Shown here one piece after another: positions 20,971 to 29,121 of a DNA stretch of 64,000 bases. The stretch covers positions 868,001 to 932,000 of the forward strand of contig JBAIAA010000025.1 in NCBI GenBank assembly GCA_037893245.1. Direction: 5' to 3'. The stretch comes from Crossaster papposus. Lineage: Eukaryota > Echinodermata > Asteroidea > Velatida > Solasteridae. The position numbers were made by a program, and so were the translations under genes. The stretch's first letter is position 1, and each line of letters starts with the position of its first letter. Under the pieces are notes generated by a model. It was not told the origin of the DNA and did no database searches. It saw nothing but the letters and a program-made list of their open reading frames with translations.

Positions 20971-21731
20971 CAGAGGGCCACATTGATTGCAATTACACTG
21001 TGTGGGGTGCTTCCATCTATTTCCTACTGTTGGGACGATACTAAAATATGTCTTTATAAACTTCTTATTTTTTCTGAAGAAATTTAATGGTAAGCGACAA
21101 CGGAGTAATTTGGGATATTCCTTTACCAGTTTATAAAATTCCCTCAATATTTTTGCCCACTCTTTTTGTAAGCCGCAATTTTGTTTTAACCACGTATCAA
21201 AATTTGATAAAAACACCTTACCCTCCCGTTTTTCTCGTTGAAATTTTTGAAACGAAACTTCTAGCCAATTCCCAAATTTTGCGGCGTTAAACAAACTCCT
21301 ATTTTCCCCCTTTGTATGAATTTGGTTGCATTCTTTTATGCATTCTTCTAAACGTTTTAAACTATAATTTTCGTTACCCACTTCAGGAATATCTCCCAAA
21401 TTACTCCATTGTTGCCCTTTTTTAGTTTGTCGTACATTTCGTCGGGGCTAAGAGTGTTTTTTTTTATTTGGGGCTGTTCTTCTACATCATTTTCTTGAGC
21501 TTCTAAAGTTGGGAGTGGTGGCGGATTATTTACATTTGGTTCGTTGTTTAGGGCTTCCAAGGCTTCTTCATGTCGACCGTCGATGATAAATCTTTTTGCC
21601 TCATCGACGAGTTGGTGATATTGGAGAAATTGTTGCACCACCCACGCGCCGCTTGAGTCGATGAGACGATTGGCTTCATCGACGTCTTCCCTCATATAAG
21701 TCAGTTTGAGGACTTGCCTTGGAAACGTCAT
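20968..21731 (-). pseudogene. Putative regulatory/DNA-binding protein of the element (one frameshift)
   Basis: ATG at 21731, first base after a spliced leader. The first ~115 codons include an acidic, Asn/Pro-rich linker; near 21370-21400 the frame shifts and continues for ~130 codons to 20968. The second part is helical and basic (FGNWLEVSFQKFQREKREGK, then WLKQNCGLQKEWAKILREF), a pattern I associate with a conserved protein of similar elements in cnidarian genomes and with helix-turn-helix-like folds; function is inferred. It ends in a Cys cluster (CNCNQC). The stop region touches the 89-bp repeats. It alone has a TATA promoter and a leader intron (see 21736-22012), which fits an early gene transcribed in the nucleus. 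Frame break may be decay or assembly error. Confidence 0.55.
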
Positions 21732-21735
21732 GATA

Positions 21736-22012
21736 CTAAAGCAAATAAAATAAAATAATAGATAGAGTTTTAATATCATAGCAATTATTTTTTTGAGCTA
21801 CTCACGTAAACAAAACAGTTATATTCTCTTACCTTTTTTAGTAGCGATTCTGTAGCTGAGTTCTGGGTTAAAAGTAGACTCGTGATTTTAAAACACACGG
21901 GAGCTGGCTCGATGTCTAGCTGTTCTGGCTTTATGTCTAGTGCAAACCTGTGTGATGTTGTGATGAGTTAAAGTGCAGAAATGATGACACAGCTCATGCA
22001 GCGGTATTTATA
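21736..22012 (-). promoter_or_regulatory. TATA promoter and spliced 5' leader of the first gene
   Basis: On the minus strand: TATAAATA at 22012-22005, expected start near 21978, a leader without any ATG, donor AAAAAAG|GTAAGAG (intron begins 21832), acceptor TTTGCTTTAG (ends 21736), then TATC and the ATG at 21731. Intron length 97 nt. The whole layout is that of a host RNA polymerase II gene. Confidence 0.7.
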
Positions 22013-22247
22013 CCCTACTAGCAGCCGCCCACGCCAGATATATTTCTTTGCCTGTGAATGGCGGCTGACTAGCCACGCTGACAAAGGAATCTCGGCTCAA
22101 GGTTGTTTTGTTATGACACATCGCGTTTGGCACAAAAGGCAATTTGACTTCCCACGCAATTCCCACGGTATTTTACAGAGTCAACTTCCCTTTTTTATAA
22201 AGGCGGCGCTGACGGATAAGGAGGTGGTTGATCAAAATAATTGTTAT

Positions 22248-22859
22248 TTATCTCGAAGCTGAAAGTTTTTCGATAAGACCTTTTTTTTCCTTTGTCACCA
22301 ACTCTTCCACGCGTCTTTTTATCTCGGATTCTATATCGCTCTCACCTTTCTTTTCTGGCAGCAAGCTGCCGGACCTGATAGTCTCTTTCATAGCATTAAA
22401 TTTTCTCAATTCCTTCAACACCAAAGCGTACTCTTCGTGAGATATATCACCGTCCTCTATAGCTTGAGAAATAAGATCCCTTACGCTGTTAAGTTTAGCC
22501 TCAGCCAAGACTCTAATCTCGTCGTGTTTTTTAACTTTACGTCTAAATCGTTTGCTAAAATATTTTAACAAGAGCGCGGCCCCACCAAAACTAATGGCTA
22601 CTCCCTCTAACGCAAAACCAACAGGTGACGTAATGACGCCGCTTATAGCCGCGATTCCCAAACCCCCACAAATCACACCGCTCGTCTCGGCTAGCGTTTC
22701 TGTAGTAGACAATGTCGTAATTAACTTGCCATATTTTTTACACAACGCGCTTCGCTGTTCGCGTTGCGCCAATATATCTTTTTGAACTTCTTCGATCTTT
22801 TGCAATCGAAACACCCTCGTTTCGTCGTTTTTTAGATCAGGATAAATACTAGTCATCAT
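22248..22859 (-). CDS. Conserved membrane protein of the element (203 aa)
   Basis: Open from ATG (two adjacent Met) to stop. A helical N-terminus (residues 1-45) is followed by a long hydrophobic, Gly-rich stretch with two or three possible membrane helices (residues ~58-105, containing GVICGGLGIAAISGVITSP), a basic turn (KRFRRKVKKHDE), and a helical C-terminus with an acidic EF-hand-like loop (EDGDISHEEYALVLKEL, residues ~137-153). The segment KVKKHDEIRVLAEAKLNSV is strongly conserved in the homologues I remember from similar elements of cnidarians. Function unknown; membrane integration is the main inference. It follows the minor-capsid-like gene by 13 bp, so these three minus-strand genes probably share one transcript. 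Frame intact. Confidence 0.7.
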   Translation of the reverse strand: MMTSIYPDLKNDETRVFRLQKIEEVQKDILAQREQRSALCKKYGKLITTLSTTETLAETSGVICGGLGIAAISGVITSPVGFALEGVAISFGGAALLLKYFSKRFRRKVKKHDEIRVLAEAKLNSVRDLISQAIEDGDISHEEYALVLKELRKFNAMKETIRSGSLLPEKKGESDIESEIKRRVEELVTKEKKGLIEKLSASR

Positions 22860-22872
22860 TTTACAAAAGTAA

Positions 22873-23553
22873 CTAAAATATTTCTACGTTAAAAATTATC
22901 TCTTTACCTCTGTTATCTAGCACCTTGCCACGACCGTTTTTTAACAAAAACGTGAGGCTGTTTATTTTGCCAGCTACCAACTCTTTCGAACACTTGTTAG
23001 GATCTTGAGGAGCGGCATCACCTTGTACGGGTATACTCACCAACTGGTTGGTTTGTTTTCCGTTAACAAAATTTGAATGCGTAGACAGTTCTTCGCAATG
23101 TAAAAAGACCACGTTGTATAGATTTAGGTTAAATTGTCCATAATGATTACCACCATTGAGCCAACCCCTGGGTAAACCTAAAAGTTTAGACAAATTACTC
23201 GATAGTTTTATGCGATTTTGGTCGGGAATGGATATATAAAACAGTTCATCGGATAAGGTCTCTATGGATATATCGTGAAAGGTTTTTATAAGATCTTTGA
23301 AAGAATAAAGATTCCACCTATCTGTAGGAATATCAATTTGTTCATGAGCAGTAATTTGATCTGACGTCGGATCATTTGTATCACCCGTAAAACTCTCCCA
23401 ATTCATCGACGCTTTTTTGTTGAGGTTATAAAAACCTAAGTCTAACGCAAAGTTGTTTAACTTCATGCGACGGCCACCCTCGACGTTATCCATAGGTCGC
23501 GATAGTTCAAAGGTCTGCTCGGTATCCGTCATGACGAACGTATGAGACTGCAT
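22873..23553 (-). CDS. Minor-capsid-like protein, paralogue 1
   Basis: 226 codons, intact. It begins MQSHTFVMT and ends in a beta-rich block (KINSLTFLLKNGRGKVLD... ending FNVEIF). It shares start (RPxDNVEG), a middle block (RWNLYSF) and a long near-identical stretch (HCEELSTHSNFVNGKQTN) with the neighbouring gene at 23567-24265. Predominantly alternating polar/hydrophobic strands suggest a single jelly roll, as in the penton or minor capsid proteins of Polintons and their relatives, but no motif proves this. Position next to the major capsid candidate supports it. Gaps of 13 bp on both sides carry the same sequence, showing the tandem duplication included the gene ends. Confidence 0.55.
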   Translation of the reverse strand: MQSHTFVMTDTEQTFELSRPMDNVEGGRRMKLNNFALDLGFYNLNKKASMNWESFTGDTNDPTSDQITAHEQIDIPTDRWNLYSFKDLIKTFHDISIETLSDELFYISIPDQNRIKLSSNLSKLLGLPRGWLNGGNHYGQFNLNLYNVVFLHCEELSTHSNFVNGKQTNQLVSIPVQGDAAPQDPNKCSKELVAGKINSLTFLLKNGRGKVLDNRGKEIIFNVEIF

Positions 23554-23566
23554 TTTACAAAAGTAA

Positions 23567-24265
23567 CTAAAATATTTCTACGTTTAAAATTATATCTTTA
23601 CCTCTATTATCTAAGACCTCGCCAGGACCGTTTTTTAACGAAAACGTGAGGCTGTTTATTTTATCGGTTACTAACTCTTTTGGAGAATTGTCGTATTTGG
23701 CGTAAATTGGATCTTGAGGAGCTGCATCACCCGATAAAGGTATACTCCCCAACAGGTTGGTTTGTTTTCCGTTAACAAAATTTGAATGCGTAGACAGTTC
23801 TTCGCAATGTAAAAAGACCGCGCTGTAAAGATTTATGTTAAATTTTTCAAAATAATATTTAGTTAAAACACCGCTACTGTAGACCCGATCTTTGGGTAAG
23901 TCTAAAAGTTTAGACAAATTACTCGATAGTTTTATATACGTTAAAGACCCAGGGTTCACTAATAACAAATAAAATAGTTTATCGTTTATCGTAGTAATGA
24001 CCATAGGTTTAATATTATCTTTAAAATGATCTACAAAAGAATAAAGATTCCATCGACCGGGTGCGATATCAAGTTTTTTATATATTTTATCAAGACGACT
24101 AAATCTATTACGCTCTATCGTCTCTACTTTCTCGACGTTATAAAAACCCACGTCTAAAATAACGCTGCTTAACTTAATGCGACGGTTACCCTCAACGTTA
24201 TCTATAGGCCGAGGTAGCTCAAAAGTCTGCTCTTTTTTGGTCATGACAAAAGTGTGCGACTGCAT
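23567..24265 (-). CDS. Minor-capsid-like protein, paralogue 2
   Basis: 232 codons, intact, tandem copy of 22873-23553. The N-terminal 30 residues and the block from LYSAVFLHCEEL to the C-terminus are close to identical between the two, while the part between about residues 45 and 150 differs greatly (different loop lengths and composition). Such a mosaic fits one conserved structural face and one free surface. It is the first gene of the leftward capsid cluster and is transcribed away from the major-capsid candidate, with only 36 bp between the two start codons. Role as vertex or minor capsid protein is inferred. Confidence 0.55.
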   Translation of the reverse strand: MQSHTFVMTKKEQTFELPRPIDNVEGNRRIKLSSVILDVGFYNVEKVETIERNRFSRLDKIYKKLDIAPGRWNLYSFVDHFKDNIKPMVITTINDKLFYLLLVNPGSLTYIKLSSNLSKLLDLPKDRVYSSGVLTKYYFEKFNINLYSAVFLHCEELSTHSNFVNGKQTNLLGSIPLSGDAAPQDPIYAKYDNSPKELVTDKINSLTFSLKNGPGEVLDNRGKDIILNVEIF

Positions 24266-24301
24266 TTAAAAAAAGTAAAAAAATAAAAAGTTAATATAAA
24301 A
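24266..24301. promoter_or_regulatory. 36-bp bidirectional promoter between capsid genes
   Basis: Pure A/T except for three bases. It separates the divergent ATGs of the minor-capsid-like gene and the major-capsid candidate, so the promoters for both must lie here or inside the genes. Such short AT-rich leaders recur before most rightward genes of the element. Confidence 0.55.
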
Positions 24302-25570
24302 ATGAACGCGACTTATGGAAACAAACTGAATCCACACAGACTTCTTAAAAATCCTCGGGGTATAAAAGGCCACCGCCAGACTGTTGTCGTAACTCACAAT
24401 CCTAGCACGATCAACGCGAACGACAAATTAATAGTCAAGTTTCCGTCGTTGAGCGCCGACGACGTGATCGTCCCCGGTTCGGCGAAACTAGCTTTTAATA
24501 TCGATTTAACCTCGGACGACGATGCCGATCGAAGTCTGTTTAAAAATCTAGGACAAAATCTCGTAAAACAAATAAGAATATGTATCGGTAGCCGGGAGAT
24601 CGTAAACTTGACCGACGCCGACGTTTATAACATTTTTAAAGATCTTTGGTTACCCAAAGGTATCAGAGATCACTATGCCGGAAACGAGATTTCCAACATA
24701 TCGGACCTACGTGTGGGTACCGGCAACGCGGTTGCCGGTGCCAACTCTGGAAAAGACAAAGCAACAGCGGATGCCTTTGGAAACAGATTTTGTATACCTC
24801 TAGATTTTGAAATGCTCACGGATCATCAACCGTTTTATCCATCCGCTCTAAAAGACCAACTGTCTTACGAACTTACTTTTAACGATTACGTCAAAGTCGT
24901 AAATTCTACCGACTCCGAAGCGAGTTATCGTATATATAACTTGGCGCTAGAATACGAGATCGTTTCTAACAAACATTTAGCTCAAATCTTGGCTCAAAAA
25001 TGTCTCGGCAAGACGCAGTTTTTGTTCGATAGGGTTCAGAGACACGAAGTAAGATCTATCGATAAATCGGACACCGTTTGGAACTTTAATTTAAACGTAG
25101 CGGTTAAAAGTCTCAAGGGTATATTGTTTTTGTTTAAAGACCCGACTACGAAAACCCCCAAACTATTTTATAACCCAAAGATAGACAACGTTAGCGTGAC
25201 GATAGAAGGAAAACCTAATCAACTCTACAGTTCGGGTCTCAAAAGCTATCAACACTGGGGAGAAATCAACAAGTTCTTTGGAGACTCATCCACCGAGCTA
25301 GGGGCTGGTATATGTAAAGATTTAGGGTTGACGGAGATGGATATCGGTGATTATTTTTTGAGAAGATACGGTCTTTGGTTGGATATGAGATCGACGGACG
25401 ACAACAAAAATCACGGATCGGGTAAACAAATCGGTGATATAAGCGGAGGAATCTCTATATTGATGGAACGCGAAGCTCAAACCGCGGGTACTCTAAAGTG
25501 TTATGTCTTTTTGGTGATGGACGCGCAACTTAACATCCAAGGAGGTCGCTTGAGCAGCGTCAACTTTTAA
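24302..25570 (+). CDS. Candidate major capsid protein (double jelly roll)
   Basis: 422 codons, intact, the best preserved large gene of the element. Length, beta-rich composition and place beside ATPase and minor capsid genes fit the major capsid protein of Polinton-like viruses. Marked features: PGSAKLAFNIDLTS (~residue 61), NLGQNLVKQIRICIGSREIV (~85), FGNRFCIPLDFEML (~170), YPSALKDQLSYELTFNDYVK (~188), a second domain from ~residue 245 (SDTVWNFNLNVAVKSLKGI), NQLYSSGLKSYQHW (~320), and LWLDMRSTDDNKNHGSGK (~370). I remember this conserved family from elements in cnidarian genomes. The signature differs from the usual Polinton capsid protein, so it is a separate lineage. Role inferred from context and fold-like pattern; structure prediction would settle it. 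Confidence 0.65.
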   Translation: MNATYGNKLNPHRLLKNPRGIKGHRQTVVVTHNPSTINANDKLIVKFPSLSADDVIVPGSAKLAFNIDLTSDDDADRSLFKNLGQNLVKQIRICIGSREIVNLTDADVYNIFKDLWLPKGIRDHYAGNEISNISDLRVGTGNAVAGANSGKDKATADAFGNRFCIPLDFEMLTDHQPFYPSALKDQLSYELTFNDYVKVVNSTDSEASYRIYNLALEYEIVSNKHLAQILAQKCLGKTQFLFDRVQRHEVRSIDKSDTVWNFNLNVAVKSLKGILFLFKDPTTKTPKLFYNPKIDNVSVTIEGKPNQLYSSGLKSYQHWGEINKFFGDSSTELGAGICKDLGLTEMDIGDYFLRRYGLWLDMRSTDDNKNHGSGKQIGDISGGISILMEREAQTAGTLKCYVFLVMDAQLNIQGGRLSSVNF

Positions 25571-25606
25571 AAATAAAATAACTCGCTATTAAAAGACACT
25601 AAAGAC

Positions 25607-26236
25607 ATGAGTAAGATGACGCCGCACTGCGCTTTAATATGCGGAAGGACAAACTCTGGCAAAACAAAGTTTGCGTTAGACTTGCTAGAAAACGAATATG
25701 CCAACAAATTTGAATACTTGGTGATCATATGCCCGACTCTGTCAAACAACAAAACGTACCACGAGAGACCTTAGCTTTTTAACGACCCCAACGTTTACGC
25801 GTGCGACCCCGACGCTGAAAATATGAACATGAACGAAGCCATAGACTTTTATAGAACGAAATTTAAAGGATTGCACACTTTGTTTTTAATCGACGACTGC
25901 AGCGCTTATCAAGCTATGAAATATCGAAAGGGTTCTAGAGGCGGTAGTAGTGTGTGCATGTTATCTAAATTAGCATTTAGCGGTAGACACGATAACCACA
26001 GCTGTTGCTTATTGACTCAAAAATATAACACCGTTTTAAAAGATTATCGCGAACAGACTCAATGGGTGGCTATTTTTTATTGCAAAGACAAAAAAAGTTT
26101 TGATAATTGCCTCGACGAAAATGATGTTGTGCCAGATAATAAAAGGCAAGACATAAAACAATATCTCAAAGACACTCCCTATAGTAAATTGATTTTACAT
26201 ACGGATCCTCCGACTAAATGGAATTTGTTAAGCTAG
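25607..26236 (+). pseudogene. Genome-packaging ATPase (FtsK/HerA, A32-like), one nonsense codon
   Basis: ATG at 25607, 37 bp after the capsid stop. Walker A is GRTNSGKT (residues 13-20) and Walker B is TLFLIDDCSA (~residue 95). Further on, FSGRHDNHSCCLLTQKY matches the Arg-finger/sensor region of packaging ATPases of Polintons and nucleocytoplasmic DNA viruses, which pump DNA into preformed capsids. Total ~209 codons, usual for the group. An in-frame TAG at 25772-25774 (codon 56) interrupts it; the same frame reopens to the stop at 26236. An internal Met at 25823 could only give a protein without Walker A. Otherwise undamaged, so the stop is probably recent or an assembly error. Confidence 0.8.
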
Positions 26237-26535
26237 TTGTAACCTAGTTGCTAAGTACTTGCATAGCTAGTTGAGTTTTGTTGATGATTTGTTGATGATT
26301 TGTTGAACAGCTAGTTGTTAAGTACTTGCATAGCTAGTTGTGTTTTGTTGAGGTTTTGTTGAACAGCTAGTTGCGATTTATTGAACAGCTAGTTGTAAAG
26401 TACTTGCATAGCTAGTTGCGTTTTGTTGAACAGCTAGTTGTAAAGTACTTGCATAGCTAGTTGTGTTTTGTTGAACAGCTAGTTGTAAAGTACTTGCATA
26501 GCTAGTTGTCTAGCTAGTTGTAGTTTGTTGCAGTT
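26237..26535 (+). repeat. Tandem repeats built on TAGCTAGTTG
   Basis: Starts in the stop codon of the ATPase. Units of about 59 bp (TTGAACAGCTAGTTGTAAAG, then TACTTGCATAGCTAGTTG) are repeated three times cleanly at 26375-26515 and more loosely before. The word AGCTAGTTG occurs about a dozen times. It fills the only large gap in the rightward gene cluster. Confidence 0.85.
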
Positions 26536-26557
26536 AGTTTATCTCACGTTTATTTAA

Positions 26558-27214
26558 ATGTCGGCTTTGCTGATCGATCTTTCGCTCAAATTTATTATAG
26601 CGTCGGCCCTGTGTATTTTATCTTACGAATATTTTTCTCTAAAAAATAAATTATACCGTCTTATAAAAATGGAGCCTTTAAAAACTTTAGACCTCAACAC
26701 ACCGGCGCCGCAAACGACTCACAAAAAAACTAGATTGTTGGCTGTAATATCTTCCGGTGATTCTAAAAAGTATTTGGGTAAAGAATTTAGCCAGGAAGAT
26801 ATAGAAAACCTAGACGCGAACAAACAAGATAAAATGTACAACCATTACGAGGCTCGACTGGGTAAAGAAATGATTACTAGTTTGGGTAACTGTGTTCTGG
26901 GGGTTTATTCGAGAGCTTTGGGTTACAGTATACCTATGATCAAACTAGGGAAGGGTGTCAGTCTACGAGTAGACTCGGAAGACGCGCTCACCAAAGATCT
27001 AGAAGAAGATCCCATTATATCTAGCTCGATAGCCAGCCTACTCTGTGAAGTTTATTATAACTACGGAACGTTGTTGTCGCCGTTAGTAGGTTTCTTGATA
27101 ACATCTAAACATTTAGTTATCAACAAAAATAATTATCTACCTATAATAAAAGATGAGTCAACAAGAGAGCCCTCTTCAGCCAGAGACTCCAAAGGTACAG
27201 ACGGTGACGACTAA
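26558..27214 (+). CDS. Conserved membrane-anchored protein of the element (218 aa)
   Basis: ATG in the context TTTAAATGTC. Residues ~5-27 form a hydrophobic segment (FIIASALCILSYEYF), followed by a basic stop-transfer (KNKLYRLIK). The middle has acidic helices (FSQEDIENLDANKQDKMYN), then YEARLGKEMITSLGNCVLGVY and a C-terminal hydrophobic helix (~residues 160-185, LLCEVYYNYGTLLSPLVGFL). A similar protein accompanies the same gene set in cnidarian elements as far as I remember; no function is known. It is likely a virion membrane or assembly protein. Its last 62 bases overlap the start of the next gene in another frame, a sign of a compact viral-type operon. Confidence 0.6.
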   Translation: MSALLIDLSLKFIIASALCILSYEYFSLKNKLYRLIKMEPLKTLDLNTPAPQTTHKKTRLLAVISSGDSKKYLGKEFSQEDIENLDANKQDKMYNHYEARLGKEMITSLGNCVLGVYSRALGYSIPMIKLGKGVSLRVDSEDALTKDLEEDPIISSSIASLLCEVYYNYGTLLSPLVGFLITSKHLVINKNNYLPIIKDESTREPSSARDSKGTDGDD

Positions 27215-27512
27215 AACTAAAAATAAAAATCCCGATAGAGTAAAACAAGGCAAGGCATTAGCGGAACACAACAAAAAGAGAAAAGAACAAATTGCTAAGA
27301 TGCAAAATATAGACGTGAAGAGTACTTCTCCTCCTTCTTATGCGGCAGTTGGGCCGTTGTCGCTGGTGGTTGTTGTAGTTTTAGGAGGACTCTATATATG
27401 GAGCCAGAGGGTCTCACCACCAAAACCGCAACCTCTAACACAACCACTAGCCCAAGAGAGCCCAAAAGAGAAACCACCTTCCCATGGTAATGCGTGGGTA
27501 GAAATGGAATAA
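27153..27512 (+). CDS. Small basic single-pass membrane protein (119 aa)
   Basis: Starts inside the end of the preceding gene. Residues 1-50 are charged, with a KNPDRVKQGKALAEHNKKRK block (~24-43); a membrane helix follows (VGPLSLVVVVVLGGLYIW, ~66-83), and the tail is Pro/Lys-rich, ending ...WVEME. The basic block followed by one helix is conserved in related elements in my memory. It would sit in a membrane with a basic head that could touch DNA or capsid. Intact. Function unknown. Confidence 0.6.
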   Translation: MSQQESPLQPETPKVQTVTTKTKNKNPDRVKQGKALAEHNKKRKEQIAKMQNIDVKSTSPPSYAAVGPLSLVVVVVLGGLYIWSQRVSPPKPQPLTQPLAQESPKEKPPSHGNAWVEME

Positions 27513-27546
27513 AAAATAAAAAATAAAAAAATTGTGACAATTATAA

Positions 27547-27774
27547 ATGGATACTAATAGCATCGTCAACAATCTTTATCACGCCGCCGTGATCTCTATG
27601 TTAAGCGTGGGATTTACCATGTTTAGTAAAAAACTGTTGAAGATCAAACCGGCCGATCTCGACAAGTTGAGCGTGGAAGATGTAGCGAAACTAACGGCTA
27701 CGATAAGCGGATCGATGTACGTAAAAACCTGGCTGGTATCGCAAAATATACTTCCACCAAATATATTAAATTAG
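27547..27774 (+). CDS. Small membrane-associated protein (75 aa)
   Basis: ATG in TTATAAATGG. The first ~28 residues include a hydrophobic segment (AAVISMLSVGFTMFS); then a Lys/Leu-rich helix (KKLLKIKPADLDKLS) and a second weakly hydrophobic part (AKLTATISGSMYVKTWLV). Tightly placed between the neighbours (34 and 28 bp). Short frame, but start context, spacing and strand agree with a real gene of the cluster. Function unknown. Confidence 0.55.
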   Translation: MDTNSIVNNLYHAAVISMLSVGFTMFSKKLLKIKPADLDKLSVEDVAKLTATISGSMYVKTWLVSQNILPPNILN

Positions 27775-27802
27775 ACATAAAACTTTAGTTTGTTTATAAT
27801 AA

Positions 27803-29055
27803 ATGGCTGAAGGTGGTGAGCTTGAAGGTGGTGAGCTTGAAGGGGTAGAAGACAACGAGGAAGAAGACAACGATCTAGAATTGGGCGGTCTAGATTATTC
27901 TCTCGACAACGAAACGGCGTTAGATCCAGCCTATGCTCAAGCTCGTGAAGATGATGTTTTAGAACGAGGGAACCGTATGTTTATTAATAATCCAAGAGTC
28001 GAAAGTTTCTACGAAAGTTATGGACAAAAACAATATGGGATTAAGCAATGGGAAAGATTCGTATTAAAAAATAACACGTTATTTTTTGAAAACGACAAAG
28101 TAGAAGTACAATTATCGCGCAAAGGCAAACCCGATACATTTTTAAAATTAAGTTCCATCGAAACAAATTCTGGTGTAGATTTTATTAGAAATGAATTAGG
28201 TTTTAAAGATTATAAAGTAAATCCACTTAGTAAACAACAAGAAAAAGAACTCCAAAAGAATACGGATTCTACCCCGATGTCATATCTTTCGGAAGAGGCC
28301 GACGCTGTAAGCGAAATTGTCGAAACTTTAGTCCAAGAACAAGAAACCAGTTTTATCGAAGAACGAGAAACTGGCTTATCCGCCAGAGAGCTCTTGGGTT
28401 TAGACAAAACTCTTCAAACGATGAGAGGAAACTTAGAACTGAATTTAGTGCGCCTCAGACAAGTCGAAGATGAGATAGCTCAGACCGAAGGAGCATTAGC
28501 CGAATCAGTGAGCGACGGTTCCACGGCAGAAATGAGAGAGAAATTAGAAGACTTAAGGTTGGAAAGATCGGCTAGATTAGAAGCCGCGTCTACCAACGCA
28601 ATAAAACTCAGAAGTCAGATGAACAGAATCAAAGAAACGATTACGAAGATGTTAGAAATCGACACGACCTTGGGAGAAAAATTAGAACGTTGTTTAGAGA
28701 ACAAGGCGTGACCATCGCGAGCATTTTGACGGCGTTTAGTTTGGCTATCGGTTTGATAGTAAAGAGCGTTTTGTCTGTCGGTGCACCACCCGCGCCCGCG
28801 CCCGCGCCTGCGCCCGCACCACCATCACACTCAGGTAACGTAAAAGAATGGATACAGTCGCAACTAAAACACTTGTCAAACGTGCTCGCTAAACTAGGCT
28901 CCAAGCTGCTCGGCGCCTTGCCCGGAATTTTAGGTGGTATAGCGAGTTGGATATTTAACGTATTGAGCAAAACCGTCGGATGGTTGGGAGAACACGTGTT
29001 GGCCTTTATAGTGGGAACTTTAATTTTTGTTTATTTACAAAAGCGTCTTGGTTAA
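27803..29055 (+). pseudogene. Acidic coiled-coil protein with membrane-active C-terminal part (one frameshift)
   Basis: ATG in AATAAATGGC. Residues 1-40 are highly acidic with a duplicated GGELEG; a folded domain follows (~50-130), then a long coiled coil (~175-300). Near 28689 the frame drops by one base, and the continuation to 29055 carries FREQGVTIASILTAFSLAIG (a membrane helix), an Ala-Pro repeat linker and an amphipathic/hydrophobic part (KLLGALPGILGGIASWIF and LAFIVGTLIFVYL). Homologous proteins that I recall read straight through this point, and no slippery heptamer is seen, so a one-base loss (or assembly error) is more likely than programmed frameshifting. Possible role: virion scaffold or membrane-disrupting minor protein; inferred only. 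Confidence 0.6.
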
Positions 29056-29059
29056 AAGT

Positions 29060-29121
29060 AAAAAAAAAAGCCTTCTGTTAGTTACCCCTAAACTGGTAGC
29101 TAACAGAAGGCTTTTTTTTTT
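29060..29121. terminator. Bidirectional hairpin between convergent genes
   Basis: A10-GCCTTCTGTTAG.. at 29060-29086 pairs with its complement at 29095-29121 (27 pairs, one G-T), with an 8-base loop. The rightward gene stops at 29053-29055 and the leftward one at 29120-29122, so the hairpin fills the gap exactly and the T-run is part of the leftward stop codon. Either RNA would form a strong stem followed by U10. Palindromic 3' ends that set mRNA termini are known in giant DNA viruses; here the role is inferred. Confidence 0.75.

Noticed and set aside
25567..25752. Minus-strand frame opposite the ATPase
   Set aside because: Antisense shadow of the Walker A region of the ATPase.
25772..25774. 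TAG recoded as an amino acid in the element
   Set aside because: TAG also ends genes in the same element, and other genes are broken by TAA and frameshifts.
28680..28700. Programmed -1 frameshift in the coiled-coil gene
   Set aside because: No slippery heptamer or downstream structure is visible, and remembered homologues read straight through; a one-base loss is simpler.
29060..29121. Bacterial rho-independent terminator, i.e. bacterial origin of this DNA
   Set aside because: The surrounding genes have introns, TATA promoters and eukaryotic virus-type proteins; only the shape is similar.
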